DNA of 64,000 nt from Paenibacillus psychroresistens (GCF_009728935.1 NZ_CP034235.1:466501-530500), one strand, 5' to 3'. Counted from the stretch's first letter, positions 1 to 9,472 are shown. Made by a program: numbers and translations. Notes: generated by a model not told the origin, from the letters alone.

Positions 1-172
1 CCGTTTTGGGTCGGGTTTTTGCATGTCCGGCTATTGTAACTTATTCGTTCAATGGCTTCATGAAGACGTATTCGAAGTATTGCGGCAAATTTCATAGTAT
101 AATAATGGAAGTAGTTATTGGATAATATAGCAGCGAGGTTTGGATCTTATACACATGAAGGAGGATTTGAAA

Positions 173-598
173 ATGGAGAAATCGAAATACGAAAAGCATT
201 TTTCCGAGGATAGCTTTTGGAATAAGATTGGTAAGTATGCTAAAGAAGCAGGAACTAAAGTAGTCTATAGCGGCCTTATCCTTTATTATGCTGTTCAAAG
301 TCCGAACACACCGTTAAAATCGAAAATCCAAATATATGGAGCTCTGGGATATTTAATTCTTCCTCTGGATTTGGTACCAGATTTCTTGCCGGTGGTTGGT
401 TATGTCGATGATTTAGGAGCTTTGGGGCTAGCAATTGCAGCTACTGCAATGAGTATTGATGATAACGTCAAACAACAGGCAAAGGATAAAATTACTGGTT
501 TTTTTGGACCAGATATCTTGAATAATCAGGATATTATTGATGTTGACTCGCAGATAGTGGATGAGGAGAAAGAGGGGGAATCGACTCCTGAAAAATAA
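173..598 (+). CDS. YkvA/DUF1232 family small membrane protein
   Basis: 141-aa protein with the DUF1232 (YkvA) core at about residues 55-95: a hydrophobic stretch containing PLDLVPDFLPVVGYVDD, the family signature, then a second hydrophobic helix. The family is membrane-associated and its biochemical role is not established. An in-frame ATG at 140 exists, but AAGGAGGA at 158-165 sits 7 nt before the ATG at 173, so I chose 173. The C-terminal 30 residues are acidic and probably disordered. It stands alone, with no operon partner downstream before the GNAT gene. Confidence 0.85.
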   Translation: MEKSKYEKHFSEDSFWNKIGKYAKEAGTKVVYSGLILYYAVQSPNTPLKSKIQIYGALGYLILPLDLVPDFLPVVGYVDDLGALGLAIAATAMSIDDNVKQQAKDKITGFFGPDILNNQDIIDVDSQIVDEEKEGESTPEK

Positions 599-731
599 TT
601 CTTTTAATGAAGCGGTCATACCCACTATAAAGGATTTATAATGTTTAATTATAGTCATTCTCGGACTGTACAGAGCCTGATCATGCTTGCTATGATGATT
701 AATGGAGATGTTTGGAAGGGGGATGTAGACG

Positions 732-1292
732 ATGAATTCACATAAAAGCTTTCCGTTAGTAGAGACAGAGCGCTTGCTCCTCAGAGAAATTTTATTAGAA
801 GATGCAGCTGATTTATTTGGCTATTATAATGATCGGCTGGTTACCCAATATTTAGATTGGTTCGGTCCGTCCTCAGTAGATCATGCCAAAGATATCATTA
901 CGAACTGGAGCAATCAATTTCAGCAAGGTACTTTCATGCGTTGGGGGATCACCCTCAAAGAGGATAAAAAGGTAATCGGCACGATCCTGCTTGCTCCCGT
1001 TAGAGGGCCTTTTGAATGGAAATTACCCTTAGTTATTGGGTATGAATTGTCACGGGAATACTGGAACCAAGGAATTATGTCGGAAGCTGTGCAAGCGGCT
1101 ATAGCTTTTGCTTTTGATGAGCTGGGCAACCACAGAGTTTGTGCGGAGGTTTTTCCAGAGAATACAGCATCCCTGAGAATATTAAAAAGGCTCGGCTTCC
1201 AAGAAGAAGGCTTGTTAAAAAAACATCTATGGCACGAGGGTACTAAGACTTGGCATGATGTGATTACTTTGGCTGTTTTGAAAAATTCTTAG
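732..1292 (+). CDS. GNAT N-acetyltransferase, RimJ/RimL type
   Basis: 186-aa acetyl-CoA-dependent N-acetyltransferase. It opens with the ETERLLLREI strand typical of RimJ/RimL proteins. The acetyl-CoA loop is around WNQGIMSEAV (residue ~115), and the C-terminal ENTASLRILKRLGF helix-strand is the usual RimJ/RimL ending. The substrate could be a ribosomal protein N-terminus, an aminoglycoside-like drug or a small amine; sequence alone does not decide. GGAAGGGGGA lies just upstream of the ATG. A hairpin terminator follows 20 nt after the stop, so this is a single-gene transcript. Confidence 0.88.
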   Translation: MNSHKSFPLVETERLLLREILLEDAADLFGYYNDRLVTQYLDWFGPSSVDHAKDIITNWSNQFQQGTFMRWGITLKEDKKVIGTILLAPVRGPFEWKLPLVIGYELSREYWNQGIMSEAVQAAIAFAFDELGNHRVCAEVFPENTASLRILKRLGFQEEGLLKKHLWHEGTKTWHDVITLAVLKNS

Positions 1293-1312
1293 AATGAATA
1301 AAATTAAGTGAT

Positions 1313-1340
1313 GGAGAAGCTTTCGAGGCTTCTCCATTTT
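1313..1340 (+). terminator. Rho-independent terminator of the GNAT gene
   Basis: Perfect 8-bp stem GGAGAAGC/GCTTCTCC with a 7-nt loop, then A and TTTT. It shows that the long upstream extension of the next reading frame (back to 1308) is not coding. Confidence 0.85.
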
Positions 1341-1403
1341 CCATTTCTCCATATCACTATTTGGCGAATTATGGTAAGGTTTAATAAAATAGGTCTAGAA
1401 TGG

Positions 1404-2684
1404 ATGATGATTTTGAAGAAACGCACTATAAGAAATTGGCTTTTAAAAATGAGTATGCTTTGTTTAATTGTAGTAATATGTACAGCAGCAACTACCCAGA
1501 AGGATCCTCTGAGTATAACTCAGAAGCTTGCTATTAAGGATGATCGAGGCGAGAACTGGTTACTGAAAAATACCAAGGAATATAAGATGAAATGGTCCCT
1601 AAGTGATGAAAGTCCGTATCAACATTATGAGCTTTCTCAAGGTCCAAACGGTCTGCTATTTGCTCAAAATTTTAAAGAACTTATTGCGATTAACGCGGAT
1701 ACTGGAGAGACAGTATGGAAGATTCCAAGTAAATATCAATTCGGAGTTGTTCCAACGATAGGCAGCGATGGGTCTTATTATAAATTTTCTTTGGAAAACG
1801 CTAAGCAATTATCCCCGAATATTTTACAGACTGATATTTCTCGATTTGGAGTGGATGGGACTAAAACGGTATTCTCGTCTATTAAATTACATGTTACAAA
1901 AGAAAGGTCGATTCATTCAAGTCAGCAAGTAGGGGATTCAGCAGGGAATTTTATTGTATTAACCGACAAAGGTTTGTTATCGATTAAGCCAGATGGATCA
2001 ACGAATTGGTTGTTAGACAAGATTAAAACCTCAAAAGCTAGCTTTAATTCAAAGACAACGGATGGGTTATTCTCCGATTCCAAAGGGAATATCTTTATGA
2101 TATTTAGCAATACCATAGTTTCGCTTAGCACTAAAGGAAAAGTGAATTGGGCACGCGAGTATTCCTTTACTAAGGACTATAACCATGTGGTTACCTCCAT
2201 TACAACAGGGGGATTTCTTCTGCAACAAACGTCTGCTAAAGATTATAGTTCATACGAGTCGAAGCTATATGATATGACCGCGAAAGGTCTGATCCTGGTG
2301 AAAGAAGCATCCATTATCAACAAAAACCTGGGAAATTCAGATCAAAACGGCGGATACTATAATCTGATTGATAATACGAATACCGTAATAGATCGGGATT
2401 ATATAACAGGTAAGACAAAGTGGAGTTATAGCTTGAGCAAATATGAGAGACAAGCAGGTTTAAGTCTATACAGTGGTGATTTAAGAGTGGATCCACAAGG
2501 GAATGTATTCTTTGGTAATAATGCAGGAACGGTCTATTCGCTTGATAATAAAGGCAAGCCGAGATTCATTCTGGCGATGAAGAATGCTATTATAGCCAAT
2601 GCTAACATTCTGCCGATTAATGGGAATTCAGTTATTCTGACTGTGAATAGTCATATTGTTTGTATTGAGAAGATAGTTAAGTAG
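1404..2684 (+). CDS. Exported PQQ-like beta-propeller protein
   Basis: About 426 aa. A basic start and one hydrophobic segment (LLKMSMLCLIVVICTAATT) look like a signal peptide or N-terminal anchor. The rest is repeated beta-propeller blades of the PQQ/outer-membrane-assembly type: about six short D-x-x-G-N or G-x-G turns each followed by a L/Y-S-x-D/K-x-x-G-K-x-x-W strand (for example SLSTKGKVNW, SIKPDGSTNW, SLDNKGKPRF). No catalytic residues are seen, so a binding or scaffold role outside the membrane is likely. The frame is open to 1308, but that extension runs through a terminator. ATG 1404 or 1407 (or TTG 1413) is the likely start; no strong ribosome site decides between them. The SLH-domain gene follows 28 nt later and may be cotranscribed. 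Confidence 0.75.
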   Translation: MMILKKRTIRNWLLKMSMLCLIVVICTAATTQKDPLSITQKLAIKDDRGENWLLKNTKEYKMKWSLSDESPYQHYELSQGPNGLLFAQNFKELIAINADTGETVWKIPSKYQFGVVPTIGSDGSYYKFSLENAKQLSPNILQTDISRFGVDGTKTVFSSIKLHVTKERSIHSSQQVGDSAGNFIVLTDKGLLSIKPDGSTNWLLDKIKTSKASFNSKTTDGLFSDSKGNIFMIFSNTIVSLSTKGKVNWAREYSFTKDYNHVVTSITTGGFLLQQTSAKDYSSYESKLYDMTAKGLILVKEASIINKNLGNSDQNGGYYNLIDNTNTVIDRDYITGKTKWSYSLSKYERQAGLSLYSGDLRVDPQGNVFFGNNAGTVYSLDNKGKPRFILAMKNAIIANANILPINGNSVILTVNSHIVCIEKIVK

Positions 2685-2712
2685 ATTAGTTTTCTCTAAA
2701 TGGAAGGGTTAG

Positions 2713-3924
2713 GTGAGTGGTTTGGTTCGAAAAGGTTATTTTAAAGGGAGTAAAGCTGTAATTTCAATCCTCATTTTTTTTGTTATGATTTTAAATGTGA
2801 GTACCGTTTTCGCAGATGTTAAGGTTTATGAAGGGCAATATCTGCAACAAGCGAATACATTAAAAGCTTTAGGTTTATTTCAAGGAACCGCTAAGGGATT
2901 TGAACTAACTCGCAAACCTTCTAGAGTGGAGGGAGCAGTAATGCTGCTTCGTTTACTTGGAAAAGAGGATACAGCTAATGAGCAAAAGAATAAACATCCT
3001 TTTAAAGATGTCCCTAAATGGGCGGATTCGGCAATTGGATATATGTATGCCAATCATTTAACAAGCGGAATAACCCCAACCAGCTTTGGATCCAATGACG
3101 ATTTATCTGCGTTGCAGTATGCTACTTTTATTCTCAGAGCGCTTGGATATGATGATACTCTTGGTGATTTTAAATGGAATCAATCGATAGATAAATTGCT
3201 TGAATTGAATATTATTAAACCAGAGCAAAAAGACCAATTGAATAGCACTGTGTTTTTGAGAGATCATGTTGCTCTACTCTCCTTTAATTCTTTAAAAGCA
3301 TCAATGAAAAGTAATGTGGAACTTAGTGCTACGCTGATTGAAAAGGGAGTCATAACTTTAGCGACTGCCCAGACTACTGGTGTGGTGAGTAGGTCGGTTC
3401 CCCAAATCACAAACGGTAAGGGGATTACTTTTCTACATACCAAATATGACGATATGAACCTTGTGGTTAGAGCTGATGATATGGATACTGCGCTCAAATC
3501 TTATACAAGTATCGCCATCCAATCCTTTGATAATCAAGAACAATATGACGCTGAAGTTAAGAAAGTGGAAACGAACACATTGGATTACAATCAATTTTTA
3601 CTAACTAATTCGGCAAAAACATCGGATGTAAATCTGGTAAAGCTCTATGATCACCGTTTAATTAAAGGCGGGTATTCACGGAACGGAGATGATGCTCAAA
3701 AAGTCTTCTTTTGTTTAACTGTATTTTATAATGAATTCCAAGTGCCATTGGGCTATATGAAAAATCAATTGCCATTGGTTGGAGAAAAAGAATCAAATAT
3801 GTTTGAATACGATTCAACCAATAAAACGGAAAATGTAAAGGTTACTCCACAACAAATAATTCCTGAAGGAGTCGAAATACTAAAACGTAAAGCTCAAAAA
3901 CCTGCCCCATTCGAACTCCAATAA
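2713..3924 (+). CDS. S-layer-homology (SLH) domain exported protein
   Basis: 403 aa. A signal peptide ends near VSTVFA-DV (residue ~35). Two SLH-like modules follow: a degenerate one at about 40-80 (LKALGLFQGTAKGFELTRKP, VEGAVMLLRLLG) and a clearer one at about 95-145 (FKDVPKWADSAIGYMYANH, then ALQYATFILRALGYDD). SLH modules bind pyruvylated secondary cell-wall polymer, so the protein is probably cell-wall attached. The C-terminal 200 residues match no domain I recognise. The GTG start is used with GGAAGGG about 5 nt upstream; TTG 2722 is an alternative. It follows the propeller gene closely on the same strand, suggesting a cell-surface pair. Confidence 0.82.
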   Translation: MSGLVRKGYFKGSKAVISILIFFVMILNVSTVFADVKVYEGQYLQQANTLKALGLFQGTAKGFELTRKPSRVEGAVMLLRLLGKEDTANEQKNKHPFKDVPKWADSAIGYMYANHLTSGITPTSFGSNDDLSALQYATFILRALGYDDTLGDFKWNQSIDKLLELNIIKPEQKDQLNSTVFLRDHVALLSFNSLKASMKSNVELSATLIEKGVITLATAQTTGVVSRSVPQITNGKGITFLHTKYDDMNLVVRADDMDTALKSYTSIAIQSFDNQEQYDAEVKKVETNTLDYNQFLLTNSAKTSDVNLVKLYDHRLIKGGYSRNGDDAQKVFFCLTVFYNEFQVPLGYMKNQLPLVGEKESNMFEYDSTNKTENVKVTPQQIIPEGVEILKRKAQKPAPFELQ

Positions 3925-4062
3925 ACACTTCGCCCTCACCGTACTGACGTTCACCGGAGGAAGCGAAACGGGCTTTCGGACTCTTGCAATTGAGGAATAA
4001 TGTTTATGTAAGGCAAGTTAGCGATCTCATAGCAATGTATGAGAGCTATGAGCTTCTACGAA

Positions 4063-4091
4063 TTATGTGAAGATTATTGTTGTGTTATAAT
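4063..4091 (+). promoter_or_regulatory. Possible sigma-A promoter for the 4125 gene pair
   Basis: A perfect -10 TATAAT at 4086-4091 is preceded at 17 bp by a weak -35 TTATGT. An 8-bp dyad CTCATAGC/GCTATGAG lies just upstream at 4026-4052. Assignment rests mainly on the -10 hexamer. Confidence 0.35.
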
Positions 4092-4124
4092 GAATAAATA
4101 AGATTTCTTTCGGGGGGTGGCAAA

Positions 4125-4382
4125 ATGCGGTGGGAAGAGGTTAGGGAACAGTTTCCCAATGAATGGGTGGTGTGTGAGACGTTACAATCTCATTCTGAAG
4201 GCGGGTTTTGTTTTATTGAAGAGGTAATGGTTATTGATCGATTTGAAGATTCCAGAGTTGCCATGAAGCGTTACTATGAGCTGCATCAAGACAAGCCATT
4301 AAGGGAGTATGGTTTTTTCCATACCTCTCGTGAAACGTTACAGCTCCGGGAAAAGTGGGCGGGGGTACGCGGTCCAAGATGA
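4125..4382 (+). CDS. Small conserved-type protein coupled to aspartic protease
   Basis: 85-aa soluble protein with GGGGGTGG just before the start. I do not recognise a named domain with certainty. The PNEWVVCE opening and alternating strand pattern resemble small proteins found beside retropepsin-like genes. Its stop overlaps the next start as ATGA (4379-4382), which implies translational coupling and a shared function with the protease. Confidence 0.7.
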   Translation: MRWEEVREQFPNEWVVCETLQSHSEGGFCFIEEVMVIDRFEDSRVAMKRYYELHQDKPLREYGFFHTSRETLQLREKWAGVRGPR

Positions 4383-4762
4383 ATATTGACGTGGTATATG
4401 GACTTCCATTCGTTACAGTTTCCATTTGTTTCCGTGGGAAAGAAGTTCTGTTGGATCGAGTATTACTTGATACGGGTTCTGCCGGTACAGTCTTTAATGC
4501 TGACGTTGTAGATCAGATTGGAGTAATGGTAGAACCTGAAGATATTCTGAATAAAATTAGAGGTGTAGGTGGAGTTGAAATCGTTTATTCCAAACACTTT
4601 GACTTCGTTCGTTTTGGAGAGGTTTCTTTGAAAGGATTTGAAGTGGAAATTGGAGAGATGAATTATGGAATGAAGATTGATGGCATTCTTGGATTTGATT
4701 TTATTCGAGATGCTAGTCTGATTATTGATTCTAAGGAATTGAAGATTTCAGTACATAAATGA
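4379..4762 (+). CDS. Retropepsin-like aspartic protease
   Basis: 127-aa protein with the aspartic protease motif LLDTGSAGTVF at about residue 28 and the second conserved block GILGFDFI near residue 103, typical of clan AA single-domain (retropepsin-like) proteases, which work as homodimers. No signal peptide or membrane segment is present, so it should be cytosolic. The start ATG 4379 overlaps the stop of the upstream small gene; an upstream in-frame start at 4355 lies inside that gene and is not needed. Substrate is unknown. Confidence 0.85.
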   Translation: MNIDVVYGLPFVTVSICFRGKEVLLDRVLLDTGSAGTVFNADVVDQIGVMVEPEDILNKIRGVGGVEIVYSKHFDFVRFGEVSLKGFEVEIGEMNYGMKIDGILGFDFIRDASLIIDSKELKISVHK

Positions 4763-4792
4763 TTTAAGCATAATCAGTATCATTAATTTTAT

Positions 4793-4838
4793 AAAACCTT
4801 GATGCGCTGAGTGTTCGGTGTATCAAGGTTTTGTTTTT
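4793..4838 (+). terminator. Terminator of the aspartic protease pair
   Basis: 11-bp perfect stem AAAACCTTGAT/ATCAAGGTTTT with an 18-nt loop, followed by GTTTTT. The A-rich upstream arm means it could also act weakly on the minus strand. Confidence 0.85.
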
Positions 4839-4847
4839 AATTGATAT

Positions 4848-4937
4848 TTAAGCGTAAAATACTGCCCACCTAAAATTAAGAATATTTCTATGAGATAATC
4901 TTCCTCAGATTTAATTTAGAAGGTTCTCTAATCTCCA
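4848..4937. mobile_element. Decayed solo end of an IS66 element
   Basis: About 90 bp that match, with scattered differences, the reverse complement of the right end of the two intact IS66 copies (56305-56394 and 59281-59370). Shared blocks include TAAGCGTAAAATACT, CCCACCTAAAA, CTATGAGATAATCTTCCTC and GGTTCTCT. The position of the tnpA start codon is now ATC, so the homology ends at or just inside tnpA. No other part of the element is nearby. It abuts the 3' end of the histidine kinase gene. Confidence 0.8.
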
Positions 4938-4964
4938 GCTCCCCAGCCTGAAAATCACATTTAC

Positions 4965-6707
4965 TCAATCATCTTGTTGCAAAGGCAGCATGATGGTAAT
5001 TTTTGTGCCCAATCCAGCTTGACTATGAATGGTTACACCGTAGTTTTGTCCGTAAGCAAGTTGCACACGTTCATGAACATTTTTGATACCATATCCTGCT
5101 TTCGATTCTGAGGATAACAGTGCTTCTACTTGTTCTGAAGACATTCCGCAACCGTCATCTTCTACTTCAAGTAAGAGCGCTGGAACACCAACGTGCATGG
5201 ATTGGTAAACACGGATGGAGATTTCCAGACACTTATGATCATCATATATGGCGTGATTAATGGCGTTTTCGACAAAAGGTTGCAATAACAATTTTAACGT
5301 TTCATAGGTTGACAAGCTTTCGTCAACTTCCCAGCGTTCAATAAAGCTATCATCAAAGCGCATATGCTGGATTGCAAGATAGTGTTTTGTAAGGGTGATT
5401 TCTTTTTCCAGCGTAATATATTGATGCCCCATATTTAGTGATGTTTGATAGAATCTTGCGAGATGGTTTACAATTTTGCTTACTTCAATATCATCGTTTT
5501 GGATGGCCAGAGAGGAAATACCCGACAGTGTATTATAAAGAAAATGTGGATTGATCTGGCTTTGCAGTGCATAAAGTTCCGCATCGCGCTTGGCAATTTC
5601 CTTGACATACAGCGTATCAATCAAATCTTTGAGACGTCTGCTCATCTTGTTGAAAGCTGCGCTTAATTGACCAATTTCATCCTTGCTGGAATCAGTGAGC
5701 AAGAGGGTGAAATTTCCTTGCTCTACTTGCGCTGCTTGTCGGTTTAATTTACGCAGGCGGCGCGAAAGGTATTTGGCAATGACAATGATCATTAAGATGG
5801 ATAAGACAAGACTAAAGAGCGCAATTACAACAATTTGCAAAGCTGTTTTACGAGATGAACGCATTATTTCGTCAATTGGTGTGAGAGAAACTGTTTTCCA
5901 ACCATGATTCATGGTGTTATACACCAGCAAATTGGGATGTTCGTTTATGGTGACGATTTCTTGATTGATTGACAACTCGGGGCCGATGGCTTCGCTAAAT
6001 GACAGGTTTAAAAGCGATTTATCTGATGCAGAGATTATTTGATTTTTTTCATTGAGCAAGTAGACACTTTTGTTTTGCTCTTCTTTTTCAATTAACTTGT
6101 AGAGTAATTCTTCATGGAGACCGATAGTCACCATTCCGTAAAATTGGCTTTGTGTGTTAAAGTTGAGAATTCGCCCAAGATATATCACGTTTTCCCCGTT
6201 TTTGTCTTGAATCACGTTGCTGAATATATTGTTGCCGTATGTTTGTTGTAATTGAATTAGGTACTGAATCGGCAAATTTTCAAGTGTGATATGTTTGAGA
6301 AACAGACCATCCTCCGGAAGTGAATTATTGTCTGTATAAAGGTTGATGCTGGCAAGGTTGTTGTTCGCAGTCAGAAAGCTGTATAAGAGTCCATCGATAT
6401 ATCGGTATGCTTCGAGGATAGAATAGTCGGTTGTGTAGGTTTGCGTAAGATAAGCTTGTAAGGTTTCATCTGTATAAATCAGAGATGAAACTTGGCGAAG
6501 AGTATCCAAACGAGCATTTACATTGCTGCTGATTTGTTGGTTGCTGCTATACATATTTTCATAAGTCAATTCCAACAACCGTTGCTCCGTGCGATCATAG
6601 AAGAAAACCGTAATAAATATAAGAGGGGTGATCGTTACGGTAAGAAACATGAGCAGCAATTTCTGCAGCAAAGACGAATTGTTGAAAAGCCTTTTCAATG
6701 TCTTCAT
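4965..6707 (-). CDS. YesM-type sensor histidine kinase (alpha-galactoside locus)
   Basis: 580-aa membrane sensor. TM1 is at about residues 13-37; an extracellular sensing domain spans about 38-287 and TM2 about 288-312. A HAMP linker follows (about 313-365), then a His_kinase domain with the phosphoacceptor in QINPHFLYNTLS and a HATPase domain with LLLQPFVENAINHAI (N box), DDGCGMS (G1) and GYGIKNVHERV (G2). YesM-type kinases control sugar transport and hydrolase operons by phosphorylating YesN-type regulators. The ATG overlaps the regulator stop as ATGA at 6704-6707, so the pair is translationally coupled. It diverges from the LplB-type transport operon, its probable target. Confidence 0.93.
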   Translation of the reverse strand: MKTLKRLFNNSSLLQKLLLMFLTVTITPLIFITVFFYDRTEQRLLELTYENMYSSNQQISSNVNARLDTLRQVSSLIYTDETLQAYLTQTYTTDYSILEAYRYIDGLLYSFLTANNNLASINLYTDNNSLPEDGLFLKHITLENLPIQYLIQLQQTYGNNIFSNVIQDKNGENVIYLGRILNFNTQSQFYGMVTIGLHEELLYKLIEKEEQNKSVYLLNEKNQIISASDKSLLNLSFSEAIGPELSINQEIVTINEHPNLLVYNTMNHGWKTVSLTPIDEIMRSSRKTALQIVVIALFSLVLSILMIIVIAKYLSRRLRKLNRQAAQVEQGNFTLLLTDSSKDEIGQLSAAFNKMSRRLKDLIDTLYVKEIAKRDAELYALQSQINPHFLYNTLSGISSLAIQNDDIEVSKIVNHLARFYQTSLNMGHQYITLEKEITLTKHYLAIQHMRFDDSFIERWEVDESLSTYETLKLLLQPFVENAINHAIYDDHKCLEISIRVYQSMHVGVPALLLEVEDDGCGMSSEQVEALLSSESKAGYGIKNVHERVQLAYGQNYGVTIHSQAGLGTKITIMLPLQQDD

Positions 6708-8287
6708 GCTCGTGATCCCTTTTTCGCGTGTGTACGGTATTGGTTAGGGGTGAGCCCAGTGCGTTTGAAAAAGACAGCGCCGAAATAGGAGGGGCTTTCA
6801 TAGCCGACTCGTTTGGCAATCTCATGAATTCTAATATTTGTTTCCTGCAGCATGAGGCCAGCATTATCCATGCGGATCTGAGTCACATATTCCATTAATG
6901 TTTTTCCGGTTACATCTTTGAATATAGTTCGGAGATAGTTGGGTGAAAGAAAGATGAGTTCAGTCAGCATATCAATCGTAATAACCTGTCCATAATTTTT
7001 TTGTATGATATTGCATACTTCGTTGACAATCTCGATATGTCGATCGACAGGAGATGCTTCCAACTCGTCCATCATAGTGCTCAGTATTTGCCGCATGTGT
7101 GTCTTCATAGATTGCATGCTTTCCATCAGGGAAAGGCGCCCGAAAAATCGGGAATCTTTTTCAATTATGTCTTGCAAATGACGGTTATTAGCCGCAACTG
7201 CAGACAGCACCGCATCAAAAACTGAAACGCTGTCTACAAAAGCTTGACTGATATTTCCGGGTGGCAGACCACCATCGTAAAAGTCATGGAGCCATTCTTC
7301 AACTTGGTCTCTGCGGTTTTGTTGTACGGCGGCAATCAAGTGTTCTGTTTTGGGAAATGGTTCCTTGCGCCATACGACTTGCATATTATCCCAGTTGTCG
7401 TTGATAAGTCCTGTACCGTGAATAGCAACCAGTTGATTGCGCATTTGCAGCATCTTTGGCCATTGTTTTGTAAAGATGAGCAGTGACTGTGGGTTGTCTG
7501 TCAGGGATAGAGATATCCAACGTTGCGCATTCGCAGACTGATTCCGCCAATGCGTAAACACTTTGCTGTCTGATTCCTTTGTGACGAAAATCCATTGGCC
7601 ATCGCGCAGTTTGGTCAGTACACCGGGGAAAAAACTGGGCAATCCGACGATGAAAAATTCTAATCTTTCCACAGTGGAAAAATCACCGGAAGGCGCGTCG
7701 AATGTAAGCGGATTCTCTGTCAACAGAGTATATTCGTCTATACTGATAAATACAAAGTAGAATGTTTTGTTATCCGCAGGAAGATGCAAATGGTGGTTGT
7801 ATACAGTAGTAACTTCGTCCGCTAAGCCGGAGAGCAGATTACCCCCGATTTGAAGAAGTTCTCGCAGGTATTCTCCCGACGTTAATAAGGTGGAATTGAG
7901 TAGGTTTTTCTGCTCTTCACAACGTTGACGAACCGTCCTCATAGTAGTAGCCAGTTCTTCGTGGTCAATTGGCTTCAGCAAATAGCCGCAGGCACCATGT
8001 TGCAGTGCGGCACAAGCATAATCAAATTCATTGTATCCACTTAGAAAAACAATTTGAATTTTAGGGAAGCGAGTATGAACTTGTTTACAGAGTTCAATGC
8101 CGTCCATGAAAGGCATTTTAACGTCGGTAATGAGAATATCCGGTTGTAGGGATTCTATTTTTGTCAATGCATCTCGTCCGTTGCTGGCAGTGGCAATGAC
8201 ACGGCAGGACATTTGTTCCCAATCTATATAATTGGCAAGATTATCTAAAGTGAGCCGTTCGTCATCGACTAAAATAATATTGTACAT
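6704..8287 (-). CDS. YesN-type response regulator, REC plus AraC HTH
   Basis: 527 aa. The N-terminal receiver domain (1-120) carries VDDER, phosphoacceptor D55 in ITDVKMP and K105-region LLKPID. A variable middle region follows, with a C-terminal AraC-type double helix-turn-helix of about 100 residues ending GYESPSYFGAVFFKRTGLTPNQYR. The start at 8287 (MYNIILVDD) follows GGAGG with a 4-nt gap; the longer frame to 8302 has no ribosome site. It is the first gene of a pair with the YesM kinase and diverges from the transporter genes across a 216-bp control region. Confidence 0.93.
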   Translation of the reverse strand: MYNIILVDDERLTLDNLANYIDWEQMSCRVIATASNGRDALTKIESLQPDILITDVKMPFMDGIELCKQVHTRFPKIQIVFLSGYNEFDYACAALQHGACGYLLKPIDHEELATTMRTVRQRCEEQKNLLNSTLLTSGEYLRELLQIGGNLLSGLADEVTTVYNHHLHLPADNKTFYFVFISIDEYTLLTENPLTFDAPSGDFSTVERLEFFIVGLPSFFPGVLTKLRDGQWIFVTKESDSKVFTHWRNQSANAQRWISLSLTDNPQSLLIFTKQWPKMLQMRNQLVAIHGTGLINDNWDNMQVVWRKEPFPKTEHLIAAVQQNRRDQVEEWLHDFYDGGLPPGNISQAFVDSVSVFDAVLSAVAANNRHLQDIIEKDSRFFGRLSLMESMQSMKTHMRQILSTMMDELEASPVDRHIEIVNEVCNIIQKNYGQVITIDMLTELIFLSPNYLRTIFKDVTGKTLMEYVTQIRMDNAGLMLQETNIRIHEIAKRVGYESPSYFGAVFFKRTGLTPNQYRTHAKKGSRA

Positions 8288-8503
8288 AGATCCTCCACGC
8301 ATATCGTTAGATATAGTCGTTATAGATGGTACCCTTACTTAGAATAGAGTATAGCATTAACCCCTATTTTTCAATCAAAACACTTGATATTGTGAAAGTT
8401 CGTTTTTTTATGATAGAAATCGGAAAATCGTGATATAGCCATACAATACAAGATTCTATATGATGAATTAGCAATCTTAAATTGGACATGAGGAGGCGGG
8501 AGA

Positions 8504-9472
8504 ATGGAATATGGGGTGGATAGAAGCAACGAGAAAACGCCGTTTCTTAAAAATCCTACAATTAAAAAAATGGTTCGACAGCGATATTTTTATTTGCTTC
8601 TAATTCCGGGAGTTGTATGGGCAGCATTGTTTGCTTACGCTCCTATGGTTGGTTTGTACATGGCATTTGTAAATTATCAGCCTACTTTAGGAAATTTCTG
8701 GGGCTCTCTTTTTAAAGCGGATTTTGTGGGATTTCAGTGGTTTGAACACTTCTTTTCAGGACAAGATTTTTTGCGAGTGATGCGCAATACCTTGGTTTCG
8801 AGTGTGTTAACACTGTCGATAGGGTTTATTCTTCCTATTTTTATTGCAATAACGCTGAATGAAGTAAGATTAAACTGGTTTAAACGGACGGTACAAACAG
8901 CCTCCTATTTACCATTTTTTATTTCATGGGTTGTTGCTTCAAGTATTGTTATTACATTGTTATCCGCTGAAGGACCTGTAAATCAGCTGCTGATGAAAAT
9001 CGGAGTTGTAGAACAAGGTGTTTTGTTTATGCAGGCAGGCAAGATGTTCTGGATCATTATAGCCCTTTCGAATGCTTGGAAAGATATGGGTTACAATTCC
9101 ATCATGTATCTGGCTGCCATTGCTGCAATTCCAACGGAGTTATTTGAAGCTGCGAAAGTGGACGGCGCCAATCGGTTGAAGCAAATCTGGCACGTTTTAC
9201 TGCCGATGCTGCGGCCTACGATTATTATTCTGTTGATTTTGAACATCGGCAACTTGATGAATACCGGGTTTGATCAATATTTTTTACTGGGTAATTCACT
9301 GAATAGATCATATTCTGATGTAATTGATACCTATGCGTTCCGTTATGGCATTCAGAATGGCATGTTCTCATATGCAGCTGCTGTAAGTATGTTCAAATCA
9401 GTAATAGCGTTTATTCTGGTGATTACTGTAAACAATATATCTAAAAAAATGGGCCAAACTCATCTGTTCTAA
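8504..9472 (+). CDS. lplB: Sugar ABC transporter permease, LplB family
   Basis: 322-aa inner-membrane permease of the LplB/YtcP class of CUT1 importers, with six predicted hydrophobic segments and the ATPase-docking EAA loop EAAKVDGANRLKQIWHVLLP at about residue 220. GAGGCGGGAGA precedes the ATG. No ATPase gene is present in the locus; CUT1 systems of this group usually share a MsmX-type ATPase encoded elsewhere, which is inferred here. First gene of the transport operon. Confidence 0.93.
   Translation: MEYGVDRSNEKTPFLKNPTIKKMVRQRYFYLLLIPGVVWAALFAYAPMVGLYMAFVNYQPTLGNFWGSLFKADFVGFQWFEHFFSGQDFLRVMRNTLVSSVLTLSIGFILPIFIAITLNEVRLNWFKRTVQTASYLPFFISWVVASSIVITLLSAEGPVNQLLMKIGVVEQGVLFMQAGKMFWIIIALSNAWKDMGYNSIMYLAAIAAIPTELFEAAKVDGANRLKQIWHVLLPMLRPTIIILLILNIGNLMNTGFDQYFLLGNSLNRSYSDVIDTYAFRYGIQNGMFSYAAAVSMFKSVIAFILVITVNNISKKMGQTHLF

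Noticed and set aside
1308..1403. N-terminal extension of the PQQ-propeller protein
   Set aside because: It runs through a perfect terminator hairpin; the signal-peptide-like start is at about 1404.
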